From Leminorella richardii (lineage in GTDB: Bacteria > Pseudomonadota > Gammaproteobacteria > Enterobacterales > Enterobacteriaceae), in NCBI RefSeq assembly GCF_900478135.1, contig NZ_LS483470.1, positions 2,662,501 through 2,726,500 on the forward strand: 64,000 nucleotides of DNA. The letters are read 5' to 3'. The notes beneath the pieces are model-generated. The model ran no database searches and was not told the origin of the DNA. It worked only from the letters and a program-made list of their open reading frames with translations. Shown here piece after piece: positions 42,001-50,701 of the stretch (its first letter is position 1; every line of letters begins with the position of its first letter). A program made the translations under genes and the position numbers.

Positions 42001-42023
42001 ATCGATATAAATTTAATATCAAT
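42001..42023. promoter_or_regulatory. AT-rich palindrome between xapA and deoB
   Basis: ATCGATAT-AAATTTA-ATATCAAT: near-perfect arms with a 7-base spacer. The same layout occurs before the tsx-type gene (43558-43582). It contains a T-N11-A core of the kind bound by LysR regulators. Confidence 0.5.
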
Positions 42024-42130
42024 AAGGCGTGCGCATTCCTGTTATATATACACAGACTCTTTTTGACAACTTAATACCCGACACGCTTCTTCATTTTGAG
42101 ACACTGTCGGGATATACGCACGGAGACAAC

Positions 42131-43345
42131 ATGCGCGCAATCGTTTTGATTATGGACTCTTTCGGCATTGGCGCAACGCCAGACGCCGAGCGCTTTGGCG
42201 ACGCGGGTTCAAACACGCTGGGCCACATCGCCGACCACTGCCTGGCGACGCGTTCAGACGCCCGCCCGCTCACGATGCCCCATCTGGAACAGTGGGGCTT
42301 AGGACTGGCAGGTCAACTGGCCAGCGGCAGTCTGGCCGCTGGCTTCAATCCCAACCCGAAAACGATCGCCGCCTGGGGCGCAGCCAAAGAGGCATCATCA
42401 GGCAAAGACACACCGTCTGGCCATTGGGAGCTGGCGGGAGTGCCGGTGCGCTTTGACTGGGGCTACTTTCTACAGCCACAGGACACCTTTCCCGAAGTGC
42501 TGCTAAATAATCTTGCGCGCCGCGCCGGGCTGCCGGGCTTTTTAGGCAACTGCCATTCGTCCGGCACGGTGGTTCTGGAGCAGTTTGGCGAAGAGCACAT
42601 GAAAACCGGCAAGCCAATTGTTTACACCTCTGCCGACTCGGTGTTTCAAATCGCTTGCCATGAGGAAACCTTTGGCTTAGAGCAGCTTTATCAACTGTGC
42701 GACATCGCTCGTGAAGAGGTCGATCCCTATAATATTTGTCGGGTTATTGCCCGTCCGTTTGTCGGTAACGCAAAAACCGGCTTTACCCGCACCGGCAATC
42801 GCCACGATCTAGCCGTACCACCGCCCGCAGATACTGTATTGAAAAAGCTGGTGGACGCAGGTGGGCACACTATCGCCATTGGTAAAATTTCCGATATTTA
42901 TGCTGGGGTAGGAATCAGTACAAAAATCAAGGCAAACGGTCTTGACGCCCTGTGGGACGCCACTTTTGATTCCGTTAAGCAAGGGCCAGACTTCAGCCTG
43001 ATCGTGACTAACTTTGTCGATTTCGATCAAAATTTTGGCCACCGTCGCGACGTTGAAGGATATGCTCAGGCACTGGAACAGTTCGACCTGCGCCTGCCGG
43101 AGCTTTATTCCCTGCTTAGAGAAGACGATGTGGTCATCATTACGGCCGACCACGGCTGCGATCCAACCTGGCCGGGCAGCGACCACACGCGAGAGCACGT
43201 TCCCGTGCTGGTCTATGGCAAGCGCATTGTGCCTGAAAGCCTTGGTATCAGAGACACATTCATTGACATCGGCCAAAGCTTAGCGACCTGGTTTAATCTG
43301 CCTCCCTTCGATGAGGGCGTGAGCTTCTTGAAAAAGCCAATGTAG
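42131..43345 (+). CDS. deoB: Phosphopentomutase
   Basis: A 404-residue alkaline-phosphatase-superfamily mutase. The N-terminal metal site is in RAIVLIMDSFGIGATPDA; the nucleophile Thr is in KEASSGKDTPSGHWE; further metal ligands are in the C-terminal VIITADHGCDPTWPGSDHTRE. It interconverts (deoxy)ribose 1- and 5-phosphates. The ATG at 42131 has GGAG upstream and matches the family start; the frame upstream is non-homologous. Confidence 0.95.
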   Translation: MRAIVLIMDSFGIGATPDAERFGDAGSNTLGHIADHCLATRSDARPLTMPHLEQWGLGLAGQLASGSLAAGFNPNPKTIAAWGAAKEASSGKDTPSGHWELAGVPVRFDWGYFLQPQDTFPEVLLNNLARRAGLPGFLGNCHSSGTVVLEQFGEEHMKTGKPIVYTSADSVFQIACHEETFGLEQLYQLCDIAREEVDPYNICRVIARPFVGNAKTGFTRTGNRHDLAVPPPADTVLKKLVDAGGHTIAIGKISDIYAGVGISTKIKANGLDALWDATFDSVKQGPDFSLIVTNFVDFDQNFGHRRDVEGYAQALEQFDLRLPELYSLLREDDVVIITADHGCDPTWPGSDHTREHVPVLVYGKRIVPESLGIRDTFIDIGQSLATWFNLPPFDEGVSFLKKPM

Positions 43346-43363
43346 TCACTTTCCATGTCACAC

Positions 43364-43395
43364 TTTAGCCGGGTCTTTACTCGGCTAAAATATTT
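43364..43395 (+). terminator. Terminator after deoB
   Basis: TTTAGCCG / CGGCTAAA stem followed by ATATTTTT, 18 bases after the deoB stop. Confidence 0.75.
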
Positions 43396-43557
43396 TTGAC
43401 ACAGCACTGCCTCACTATATTGAATTGCTCGCCTATATTTCGAGCCTATTTGATATCAGTCACATATTCACTCTCATCTATTTACAACGCTTTTTCCCCT
43501 ACCTAAAACAGCAAAAGATAATTCACTGTTTTATTTAGTTTAATAGCGCAGTTTTAT

Positions 43558-43582
43558 TATCGATATCAAATTAATATCGATA
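43558..43582. promoter_or_regulatory. AT-rich palindrome upstream of the tsx-type gene
   Basis: TATCGATAT-CAAATTA-ATATCGATA: perfect 9-base arms with a 7-base spacer in the 366-bp region before the porin gene. It matches the palindrome between xapA and deoB in arm sequence and spacing. The rest of the region is AT-rich and holds no gene. Confidence 0.55.
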
Positions 43583-43711
43583 GTGAAAAATATGATATTG
43601 GTATTCTGAATTATCCTCTTTTACTTTCTTCCCGTACGAATAAAAAAAGTATTTCAAACTCACTGCCACGACATTTATTCGGCATCTTACTTACTAAAGG
43701 GAATAACATTA

Positions 43712-44476
43712 ATGAAAAAATATCTCCCCGGTGCACTTGCGCTGGCTGCCGTTTTATTTACTCCACTTTCTCATGCAGAATATAAGTGGGGCTTTGCCGA
43801 TATTGGTATCCACTACTTGGACTGGACAGAGCGCACCACTCACAAAACGTCAGACAAGTCCCACAAGGACGACTTCGCCTATCTAGAAATTGAAGGTGGC
43901 GCAGGCTTTAGCTGGGGGGAAACCTACGGCTTCTTCGACTGGGAAAATCCGTTTAATGCACGCCACGATGAACCCGGCAGCGAACAGCGCTATACGTTTA
44001 AAAACACCAACCGCGTCTATCTTGGCGATACCGGTCTAAACCTCTACACGCACGTCTATGGAACCTATGGCTCCCCCAACCGTAGGAACTTCCACGACGT
44101 GATGTTCCTTTACGGACTGGGCTACAACCTAAAAGTGAACAACTTCTGGTACAAACCGTTTATCGCCAAACGCTACACGGACCAAACCTACTACAGTGGC
44201 AACAATGGCTACGTGTTTGGCTGGGTTGCAGGCTACGACTTTGCACTCGCAGGCCAGAACTTTGCGCTAACCAACTGGAATGAATATGAATTCGACCGCA
44301 AGGGGAAATACGCCGCGGGCAACGGCGGCACTGATGGCCTTAACGGCGGGGCCGCTCTATGGTGGAAGGCTACGCCTGCCGTTACCGCTGGCGTACAGTA
44401 TCGCTATGCAGACAACAAGCTGGGAGAGCGCTTCTTACAGGACGGTATCATCTATTCTCTGAAGTATAACTTCTAA
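43712..44476 (+). CDS. Nucleoside-specific channel porin (Tsx/OmpK family)
   Basis: A 254-residue outer-membrane beta-barrel with a signal peptide (residues 1-22, ending LSHA). Alternating aromatic strands include YKWGFADIGIHYLDW, YGFFDWENPFNA and the terminal IYSLKYNF, with the C-terminal Phe needed for barrel assembly. It belongs to the Channel_Tsx family, which lets nucleosides through the outer membrane. It is shorter than E. coli Tsx (294), nearer to the OmpK type. Its position after deoB fits nucleoside uptake. Confidence 0.9.
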   Translation: MKKYLPGALALAAVLFTPLSHAEYKWGFADIGIHYLDWTERTTHKTSDKSHKDDFAYLEIEGGAGFSWGETYGFFDWENPFNARHDEPGSEQRYTFKNTNRVYLGDTGLNLYTHVYGTYGSPNRRNFHDVMFLYGLGYNLKVNNFWYKPFIAKRYTDQTYYSGNNGYVFGWVAGYDFALAGQNFALTNWNEYEFDRKGKYAAGNGGTDGLNGGAALWWKATPAVTAGVQYRYADNKLGERFLQDGIIYSLKYNF

Positions 44477-44488
44477 CGAATGTTACCA

Positions 44489-44510
44489 GACCGGGCGACA
44501 AAGCCCGGTC
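44489..44510. terminator. Hairpin between tsx-type gene and dgt
   Basis: GACCGGGC / GCCCGGTC stem with a 6-base loop between convergent genes, followed by ATTCTT on the plus strand. Confidence 0.6.
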
Positions 44511-44541
44511 ATTCTTGAGTATTCCATTCGCTAACGCGCAC

Positions 44542-46038
44542 TCAGTCCGCCGCCATCAGCCGCCGATACTCGTCGTAGGCGTACAGGTCTGTCATGCCGC
44601 TGATATAGTCTTGAATCAGTCTGGCTCGATAATAAAACTCCCTAATTTCCCGCTGCGCTTCAGGCAAATGCCCCAGCTGAGCCACGGCTTCTTTGTAGGC
44701 CATGCAGTGTTTGGTGGACAGTTTATGGTAAAGGCGCGTTTCAATCAGATAGCCGCGATGGCGATTTTCACTCACCAGCTTGTTAAAGTCGGCCATGGGT
44801 ATATCCAGCAGCGGGCTGTAAATATCCAATAGGCCGCTGATCACCCGGTATCCCTGCAGCTCAAGCTGCTCTACTTCGTCCTGACTGAACACATAGGTTA
44901 ACGCAACGTCTTTGTAGACGCTCAGCAGCTTAAAGGCCTCGTCTCCACCTTCCAGCAGCGCTTGGTTAAAGCTGCCTTCAAAAATGGCGGGCAAGTGAGT
45001 AATAAAGCGCTCAGCGGCTCTGGGCACTAGCTGGGCAATAGTGAACACCCGCAGGTACATAAAAAACTGGTCTTCTCTATGGCGATGCCCGCTACCCTGC
45101 TCAACCTTACGCAGCGCGCCGCCAACAGTTTTATCAAACAGGTCGCCCGTATTAACGTCGCCCCAGGCGCTCTTCAAATGATCGTACAGCTGCTCGACGG
45201 TCAAAATATTCTTCTCTACCGCGTCCTCCAGATCGGCGATGCAGTAAGAGATATCGTCAGCGGCTTCCATAATGTAGGTCAAAGGATAGCGGCTAAAGCC
45301 TTCCATCCCTAGCTGATAGCGCAGCTCAGAAACGAATCGCTCTTCGGCCATGTAGTAGCCGGGCTTTTTCATCAAGTAGCTGTATTCCTCAGGCACCTCA
45401 CCGGACCAGTAGGCAGGTCGAGTATACTTCAGGATGCAGGCTACCTGAGAGTAGGTCAGATTCAGCTTTAGCAGCGTGTGCACTAGGCGAATCGCCTGCG
45501 CATTACCCTCGAAGTTACCGAGATCCTGACAGACCCGCAGCCTGAGCTGGTTGAGTTCGGGCTGTTCATCCTCTTGGCGCAGGCAGGGGTAATGGCACAG
45601 TTTTCCGGCGCCATCGCGCAAGCGCTTGCGAAACCAGTTGTTAATCGCCGCCTCACCAAAGTGCCCGAAGGGGGGATTGCCGACGTCGTGCATCAGGCAG
45701 GCCATCTCAACAATGCTTTCAAAAGAGTCGACTAGATTTTCCAGCCCCAGTTCCTGCAGTCTTCCCGCCTTTTTAAGGCGAGAAAAGATCTCTTTAGCGA
45801 TATGTCGTCCGACCTGCTGAACCTCCATTGAGTGGGTCAGCCGACTGCGCACCGCGGCGTTGCGCTCTAAGGGAAAAACCTGCGTTTTCTGCTGAAGACG
45901 GCGGATCGCCGCAGAGTTGATAATTCGACCGCGATCGCTTTCAAACTGACGGGAAATATCATATTCGCCCTCAGGTACCGATGAGGAGCTAAAAGGACGC
46001 TGAATTCTGATTCGCTTAGAAAAATCAATCCCGGACAT
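44542..46038 (-). CDS. dgt: Deoxyguanosine triphosphate triphosphohydrolase
   Basis: A 498-residue HD-domain enzyme hydrolysing dGTP to deoxyguanosine and triphosphate. The HD motif residues appear in SRLTHSMEVQQVGRHIA, in CLMHDVGNPPFGHFGE and in EAADDISYCIADLEDAV. It starts MSGIDFSKRIRIQRPF as in the enteric family; the upstream in-frame ATG adds 15 unlike residues. It is divergent from mtnN, as in E. coli. Confidence 0.94.
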   Translation of the reverse strand: MSGIDFSKRIRIQRPFSSSSVPEGEYDISRQFESDRGRIINSAAIRRLQQKTQVFPLERNAAVRSRLTHSMEVQQVGRHIAKEIFSRLKKAGRLQELGLENLVDSFESIVEMACLMHDVGNPPFGHFGEAAINNWFRKRLRDGAGKLCHYPCLRQEDEQPELNQLRLRVCQDLGNFEGNAQAIRLVHTLLKLNLTYSQVACILKYTRPAYWSGEVPEEYSYLMKKPGYYMAEERFVSELRYQLGMEGFSRYPLTYIMEAADDISYCIADLEDAVEKNILTVEQLYDHLKSAWGDVNTGDLFDKTVGGALRKVEQGSGHRHREDQFFMYLRVFTIAQLVPRAAERFITHLPAIFEGSFNQALLEGGDEAFKLLSVYKDVALTYVFSQDEVEQLELQGYRVISGLLDIYSPLLDIPMADFNKLVSENRHRGYLIETRLYHKLSTKHCMAYKEAVAQLGHLPEAQREIREFYYRARLIQDYISGMTDLYAYDEYRRLMAAD

Positions 46039-46278
46039 GGCCTTTCCTAGTCTGTGCTTACGCCGTCTGTTCACTCTTCCCACCGCAATCGGGGCTTAGC
46101 GTATAAAACAGCGGAGCTATCTCAATGAAAAATAAAATGCTTTTATGCGTTTGATGAAAAAGTGCTCCGGAAACCATCATACATCATCCACAACGGGATA
46201 AAAGAGGTTCATTGACTGAAAAACTCTGCACAGGGGGAGACTCATTTCTTCTCTTTGCATGTTAGACTACGGCGCACA

Positions 46279-46326
46279 TTTATACCCAGATTCATACTCG
46301 GGTTTATACCCAAGCTTATACCCAAT
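46279..46326 (+). repeat. Four 12-bp tandem repeats in the mtnN leader
   Basis: Unit TTTATACCCARN at 46279, 46291, 46303 and 46315, in perfect 12-bp register. The second copy is diverged (TTCATACTCGGG). The repeat ends 18 bp before the mtnN start codon. The rest of the 306-bp dgt/mtnN gap shows no gene. Confidence 0.8.
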
Positions 46327-46344
46327 AGAATGCGGGACTACACC

Positions 46345-47049
46345 ATGAAAGTAGGCATTATTGGTGCAATGGAGCAGGAAGTTACTCTGCTGCGTTCACA
46401 GATTGAAAATATGAACACACTGCAGCGCGCCGGATGCGAAATTTACACCGGTCGCCTGAACGGCGTTGACGTAGCGCTTCTGAAGTCCGGCATCGGCAAG
46501 GTTGCCGCAGCAATGGGCACTGCACTGCTGCTGGAAATCTGTCGCCCCGACGTCATTATCAATACCGGTTCTGCCGGCGGCCTGTCTCCGTCGCTAAAAG
46601 TGGGTGACATTGTGGTTTCCAGCGAGGTTCGCTATCACGATGCCGACGTTACCGCCTTTGGCTATGAACCTGGCCAAATGGCTGGCTGCCCCGCGGCTTT
46701 TACCGCCGATTCTGCGCTGATTGACCTCGCCGAGCGCTGCATTCGCCAGTGTAACCTTAATGCTGTAAAAGGCCTGGTATGTAGCGGTGACGCCTTTATC
46801 AACGGCGCTGAGCCGCTGGCTCGCATTCGCACCACCTTCCCTCAGGCGATTGCCGTTGAAATGGAAGCGACAGCCATTGGTCACGTCTGCCATCAGTTCG
46901 GTACGCCGTTTGTTGTGGTGCGTGCGATTTCTGACGTCGCCGATCGAGAGTCTCATCTGAGCTTTGACGAGTTTCTGGTGCTGGCGGCCAAACAGTCATC
47001 TCTGATGGTCACGACCATGCTGGGCGAACTGGCAGAACGCGCGCCGTGA
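46345..47049 (+). CDS. mtnN: 5'-methylthioadenosine/S-adenosylhomocysteine nucleosidase
   Basis: A 234-residue nucleosidase (E. coli 232). Motifs: MKVGIIGAMEQEVTLL with the catalytic Glu 12 region, SGIGKVAAAMGTALLLE, NTGSAGGLSPSLKVGDIV and, near the C-terminus, the catalytic Asp in VVVRAISDVADRES. It removes adenine from MTA and SAH and feeds AI-2 and methionine salvage. The start follows GCGGGA. The frame continues upstream through the 12-bp repeats, but that extension is not homologous. It overlaps btuF. Confidence 0.96.
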   Translation: MKVGIIGAMEQEVTLLRSQIENMNTLQRAGCEIYTGRLNGVDVALLKSGIGKVAAAMGTALLLEICRPDVIINTGSAGGLSPSLKVGDIVVSSEVRYHDADVTAFGYEPGQMAGCPAAFTADSALIDLAERCIRQCNLNAVKGLVCSGDAFINGAEPLARIRTTFPQAIAVEMEATAIGHVCHQFGTPFVVVRAISDVADRESHLSFDEFLVLAAKQSSLMVTTMLGELAERAP

Positions 47050-47891
47050 TGATAAGCAAGTTCATGCGCATTCGGCTAGCCCGATGGCTGTTAGCCATCC
47101 TGCTGCCCCTTGTTGGCATCTCAGCCTTTGCCGCTGCCAAGCGCGTTATCAGCTTTGCTCCGCACGCCACTGAACTTGCCTATGCCGCTGGCCTCGGCGA
47201 TAGCCTTATCGCCGCCAGCGACTACTCCGACTACCCCCCTGAGGCAAATCGCCTTGAACGAGTCGCTTCCTGGCAAGGCATCAACCTTGAGCGGGTATTA
47301 AACCTCAAGCCCGATCTGATCCTCGCCTGGCGGGGCGGCAATCCGCAAAAAGTGCTGGATCAGCTGAGTGGATTCGGCATTCCTATTGTCTATACCGACG
47401 CTGACAGCGTGGAAGGTATCGCGGACAGTCTGTCACGGCTTGCCGCCTATAGCCCCCGCCCGGAAGAAGCACACAAGGCGGCTCAGGCGCTTTTGAATCA
47501 AAAGGCCGAGCTGGAAAAACGCTATAAAAAAACCAACGCCGCACCGATACGCATTTTTCTCCAGTTCAGCCATCAGCCTCTCTTTACCGCCTCGGAAAAA
47601 GCGCTACAGAGTGAAGTGGTTTCTCTGTGCGGTGGAAAAAACGTGTTCGCCGACAGCCCGGCCCCTTGGCCGCAGGTCAGCCGTGAACAGGTTTTAGCGC
47701 GTCAGCCTCAGGTAATTCTTATTGCCGGGGACAGCGCTCAGGAAAATAACGTCAGGGCATTTTGGCGCGGGCAGCTAGAGGTCCCCGTCATTAGCGTTCC
47801 TGAAGACTGGTTTAACCGCAGCGGCCCAAGGATTATGCTGGCCGCTGACGTGGTGTGCCAAAAGCTTTCGCAAATTTCATCTGGTTCATAG
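47049..47891 (+). CDS. btuF: Vitamin B12 periplasmic binding protein
   Basis: A 280-residue substrate-binding protein of the BtuCDF transporter. It has a signal peptide (residues ~1-29, RWLLAILLPLVGISAFAAA) and family motifs RVISFAPHATELAYAAGLGD, NLERVLNLKPDLILAW and FLQFSHQPLFT. It binds cobalamin in the periplasm and hands it to BtuCD. The start overlaps the mtnN stop (TGATG). An internal ATG at 47064 would shorten the signal peptide's n-region. Confidence 0.93.
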   Translation: MISKFMRIRLARWLLAILLPLVGISAFAAAKRVISFAPHATELAYAAGLGDSLIAASDYSDYPPEANRLERVASWQGINLERVLNLKPDLILAWRGGNPQKVLDQLSGFGIPIVYTDADSVEGIADSLSRLAAYSPRPEEAHKAAQALLNQKAELEKRYKKTNAAPIRIFLQFSHQPLFTASEKALQSEVVSLCGGKNVFADSPAPWPQVSREQVLARQPQVILIAGDSAQENNVRAFWRGQLEVPVISVPEDWFNRSGPRIMLAADVVCQKLSQISSGS

Positions 47892-47908
47892 GATTGGAGC
47901 ACTGATAA

Positions 47909-48523
47909 ATGCTGGTTTACTGGCTAGACATACTTGGAACGTCGGTCTTTGCCATTTCGGGCGTTCTTTTGGCGGGAAAGCTGCGGATGGATCCTTTTGG
48001 CGTGCTGGTGCTGGGCGTCGTTACCGCGGTTGGCGGTGGAACCATTCGGGACATGGCGCTGGCCAATGGCCCAGCGTTTTGGGTAAAAGATCCTACGGAT
48101 CTGGTGGTCGCTCTGGTGACCTGTGTCGCCACAATCGTTCTTGTACGCCATCCGCGCTCGCTGCCCAAGTGGATCCTGCCGGTGCTGGACGCCATTGGTT
48201 TGGCGGTCTTCGTCGGCATTGGCGTCAATAAGGCGTTTGCTGCCGGAACAGGCCCGCTGGTGGCGACCTGCATGGGCGTACTGACCGGGGTTGGCGGGGG
48301 TATTATTCGCGACGTACTGGCGCGGGAAGTACCGATGATCCTGAGAACCGAAGTCTACGCGACAGCCTGTATTATCGGCGGCTCCGTTCACGCGGCGAGC
48401 TACTACTTTTTCAACATTAATTTGGAGCTGGCAGCCTACCTTGGCATGGTCATCACTCTGGTAATCCGCCTGGCTGCCATCCGCTGGAGCCTCCGTTTAC
48501 CGACGTTCAGCCTCGATAAATAG
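47909..48523 (+). CDS. yadS: TRIC-type membrane channel family protein
   Basis: A 204-residue membrane protein with seven hydrophobic segments and two repeats of the UPF0126/TRIC motif: DPFGVLVLGVVTAVGGGTIRDM and GVLTGVGGGIIRDVLARE. The bacterial TRIC family forms trimeric cation channels; the physiological role of YadS is unknown. It follows btuF by 17 bp in the enteric order. Confidence 0.9.
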   Translation: MLVYWLDILGTSVFAISGVLLAGKLRMDPFGVLVLGVVTAVGGGTIRDMALANGPAFWVKDPTDLVVALVTCVATIVLVRHPRSLPKWILPVLDAIGLAVFVGIGVNKAFAAGTGPLVATCMGVLTGVGGGIIRDVLAREVPMILRTEVYATACIIGGSVHAASYYFFNINLELAAYLGMVITLVIRLAAIRWSLRLPTFSLDK

Positions 48524-48525
48524 CA

Positions 48526-48553
48526 AAAAGCACGGCTTTGCCGTGCTTTTTCA
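48526..48553. terminator. Bidirectional terminator yadS/erpA
   Basis: AAAAAGCACGGC TTT GCCGTGCTTTTT hairpin between convergent genes. Confidence 0.88.
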
Positions 48554-48573
48554 CTTTCAATGCCGCTTAAAAA

Positions 48574-48918
48574 TCAAATGCTAAACGACGAACCGCAGCC
48601 ACAGGTGCTCTTGGCGTTCGGGTTCTGAATGATAAAGCGCGAGCCCTCAAGGCCTTCGGTATAGTCAACCGCGCCGCCAACGAGGTACTGCAGGCTCATC
48701 GGGTCTACAACCAGAGAAACACCCTGCTTTTCAATGACCATATCGCCATCATTGACCTTTTCATCAAAGGTGAAGCCGTACTGAAAGCCGCTGCACCCGC
48801 CGCCGGTGATATATACACGCAGCTTGAGTTCGGGATTGCTTTCATCAGCAATCAGCGCTTTGACCTTATTGGCTGCCGCATCGGTAAATTCCAAGGGCAG
48901 TGCTGTTGAATCACTCAT
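48574..48918 (-). CDS. erpA: Iron-sulfur cluster insertion protein ErpA
   Basis: A 114-residue A-type carrier. The three cluster cysteines are in GGGCSGFQYGF and the C-terminal STCGCGSSFSI. It delivers Fe-S clusters to apoproteins, among them isoprenoid-synthesis enzymes. The ATG at 48918 is the homologous start; the TTG before it adds one residue. Confidence 0.96.
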   Translation of the reverse strand: MSDSTALPLEFTDAAANKVKALIADESNPELKLRVYITGGGCSGFQYGFTFDEKVNDGDMVIEKQGVSLVVDPMSLQYLVGGAVDYTEGLEGSRFIIQNPNAKSTCGCGSSFSI

Positions 48919-48921
48919 CAA

Positions 48922-49307
48922 TTGTCTCCGGCTTATCTATTCTGTCTCGCTACATGGGCGGACTATTAGTCTCTACAATTATCCAATAGTTGACTAAAAC
49001 GTTCAAGTATTCTGCACGGGTCTGCGCTATCACCAGCGCTAGTGAAGCCGTTAGGCACCACAAGCTACGCCCCATTTATCTATTTTACAACAGCTGAACC
49101 CACGATGAGAGCAACAACGTGCGCTTTTACCTTAGGCAGTGTCTCGCAATTGCCAGCAGTAGCGACGCCAAGCCCACAAGACGTCATCAAGTGTGACAAC
49201 ACAGAGTACAAACATTAACAATCCAGCGCTGTTATTTAGCGTCAGTTCTTTTAGAATAAACGGCGTTTCCCTATTTTTCAGATAATAAAGGCAGGAGCCC
49301 GCCAACT
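48922..49307. other. Intergenic region erpA/hemL
   Basis: About 385 bp between divergent genes, with no credible gene. In E. coli the clcA gene is here; it is absent. Both promoters must lie in this region but I did not assign them. Confidence 0.5.
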
Positions 49308-50591
49308 ATGAGCAAATCAGAAAATTTATACGCACAGGCACAGAAAGTGATCCCCGGCGGCGTCAACTCCCCGGTTCGCGCCTTTACCGGCGTTGGCGGC
49401 GTGCCGCTGTTTGTTGAGCGCGCCGACGGCGCCTATCTCTACGATGCAGACGGCAAAGCCTATATTGACTATGTCGGCTCTTGGGGGCCAATGATCCTTG
49501 GTCACAACAACGATGTCATTCGCGATGCCGTGATAGAGGCAGTGACCCGAGGCTTAAGCTTTGGCGCGCCGACAGAAATGGAAGTCGAAATGGCCACGCT
49601 GGTCACCGAGCTGGTGCCGTCAATGGACATGGTGCGCATGGTTAACTCCGGCACCGAAGCCACCATGAGCGCCATTCGCCTCGCTCGCGGCTTTACCGCG
49701 CGCGACAAAATCATCAAGTTTGAAGGCTGCTACCACGGCCACGCCGACTGCCTGCTGGTAAAAGCAGGCTCCGGCGCGCTGACGCTGGGCCAACCTAACT
49801 CGCCGGGCGTCCCGGCTGACTTCGCCAAGCATACGCTAACCTGCACCTACAACGATCTGAGCTCCGTTCAACAGGCGTTTGAGCAACACCCTGAAGAGAT
49901 TGCCTGCATCATCGTCGAACCGGTCGCCGGAAACATGAACTGTATTCCACCACAGCCGGACTTCCTACCCGGCCTGCGTCAGCTGTGCGACCAGTACGGC
50001 GCGCTGCTTATCATCGACGAAGTGATGACCGGTTTTCGCGTAGCGCTGGGCGGCGCACAGGCCTACTACGGCGTGACGCCTGACCTCACCTGTCTGGGCA
50101 AGATCATCGGCGGCGGCATGCCGGTCGGTGCATTCGGCGGCCGCCGCGACGTGATGGCCGCTCTGGCACCAACCGGTCCCGTTTATCAGGCGGGCACTCT
50201 GTCCGGCAACCCCATCGCCATGGCCGCGGGCTACGCCTGTCTGAGCCAGCTGACCGACGTGGGCATTTACTCACAGCTGGCGGAAAGCACCAAAACGCTG
50301 GCTGAAGGGCTGCTCAGCGCCGCTAAGCGTCAGGGAGTTCCGCTGGTGGTGAACTACGTGGGCGGTATGTTTGGCCTGTTCTTTACCGATGCCAATACTG
50401 TGACCTGCTATCAGGACGTGGTGAAGTGCGACGTAGAGCGCTTTAAGAAGTTCTTCCACCTGATGCTGGAAGAAGGCGTCTATCTGGCGCCGTCCGCCTT
50501 TGAAGCCGGCTTTATGTCGCTAGCTCACTCAAAAGAAGACCTCCAGAAAACCATCAGCGCCGCCGAACGCTGCTTTGCAAAGCTGGCATAA
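49308..50591 (+). CDS. hemL: Glutamate-1-semialdehyde 2,1-aminomutase
   Basis: A 427-residue class III aminotransferase-fold enzyme. The PLP lysine is in TCLGKIIGGGMPVGAFGG; IIDEVMTGFRVALGG and VNSGTEATMSAIRLARG are also typical. It converts glutamate-1-semialdehyde to 5-aminolevulinate, the second committed step of haem synthesis. The ATG follows GCAGGAG. Confidence 0.97.
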   Translation: MSKSENLYAQAQKVIPGGVNSPVRAFTGVGGVPLFVERADGAYLYDADGKAYIDYVGSWGPMILGHNNDVIRDAVIEAVTRGLSFGAPTEMEVEMATLVTELVPSMDMVRMVNSGTEATMSAIRLARGFTARDKIIKFEGCYHGHADCLLVKAGSGALTLGQPNSPGVPADFAKHTLTCTYNDLSSVQQAFEQHPEEIACIIVEPVAGNMNCIPPQPDFLPGLRQLCDQYGALLIIDEVMTGFRVALGGAQAYYGVTPDLTCLGKIIGGGMPVGAFGGRRDVMAALAPTGPVYQAGTLSGNPIAMAAGYACLSQLTDVGIYSQLAESTKTLAEGLLSAAKRQGVPLVVNYVGGMFGLFFTDANTVTCYQDVVKCDVERFKKFFHLMLEEGVYLAPSAFEAGFMSLAHSKEDLQKTISAAERCFAKLA

Positions 50592-50613
50592 GCGCTTACT
50601 CACCGAAAACAAA

Positions 50614-50643
50614 AAGGCCGCATCGTTTTTGATGCGGCCTTTC
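50614..50643 (+). terminator. Terminator after hemL
   Basis: AAAGGCCGCATC / GATGCGGCCTTT stem with a short T-rich loop, between hemL and the convergent ydhT. Confidence 0.87.
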
Positions 50644-50701
50644 TCTTTATTTATTCGCTATAAAACGCCTGACGCCTGTCTTCATATGCAGCGCCTGTTA
50701 T

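Noticed and set aside
46255..46344. N-terminal extension of MtnN through the 12-bp repeats
   Set aside because: The standard start MKVGIIGAMEQE has its own ribosome-binding site, and the extension is unlike any nucleosidase.
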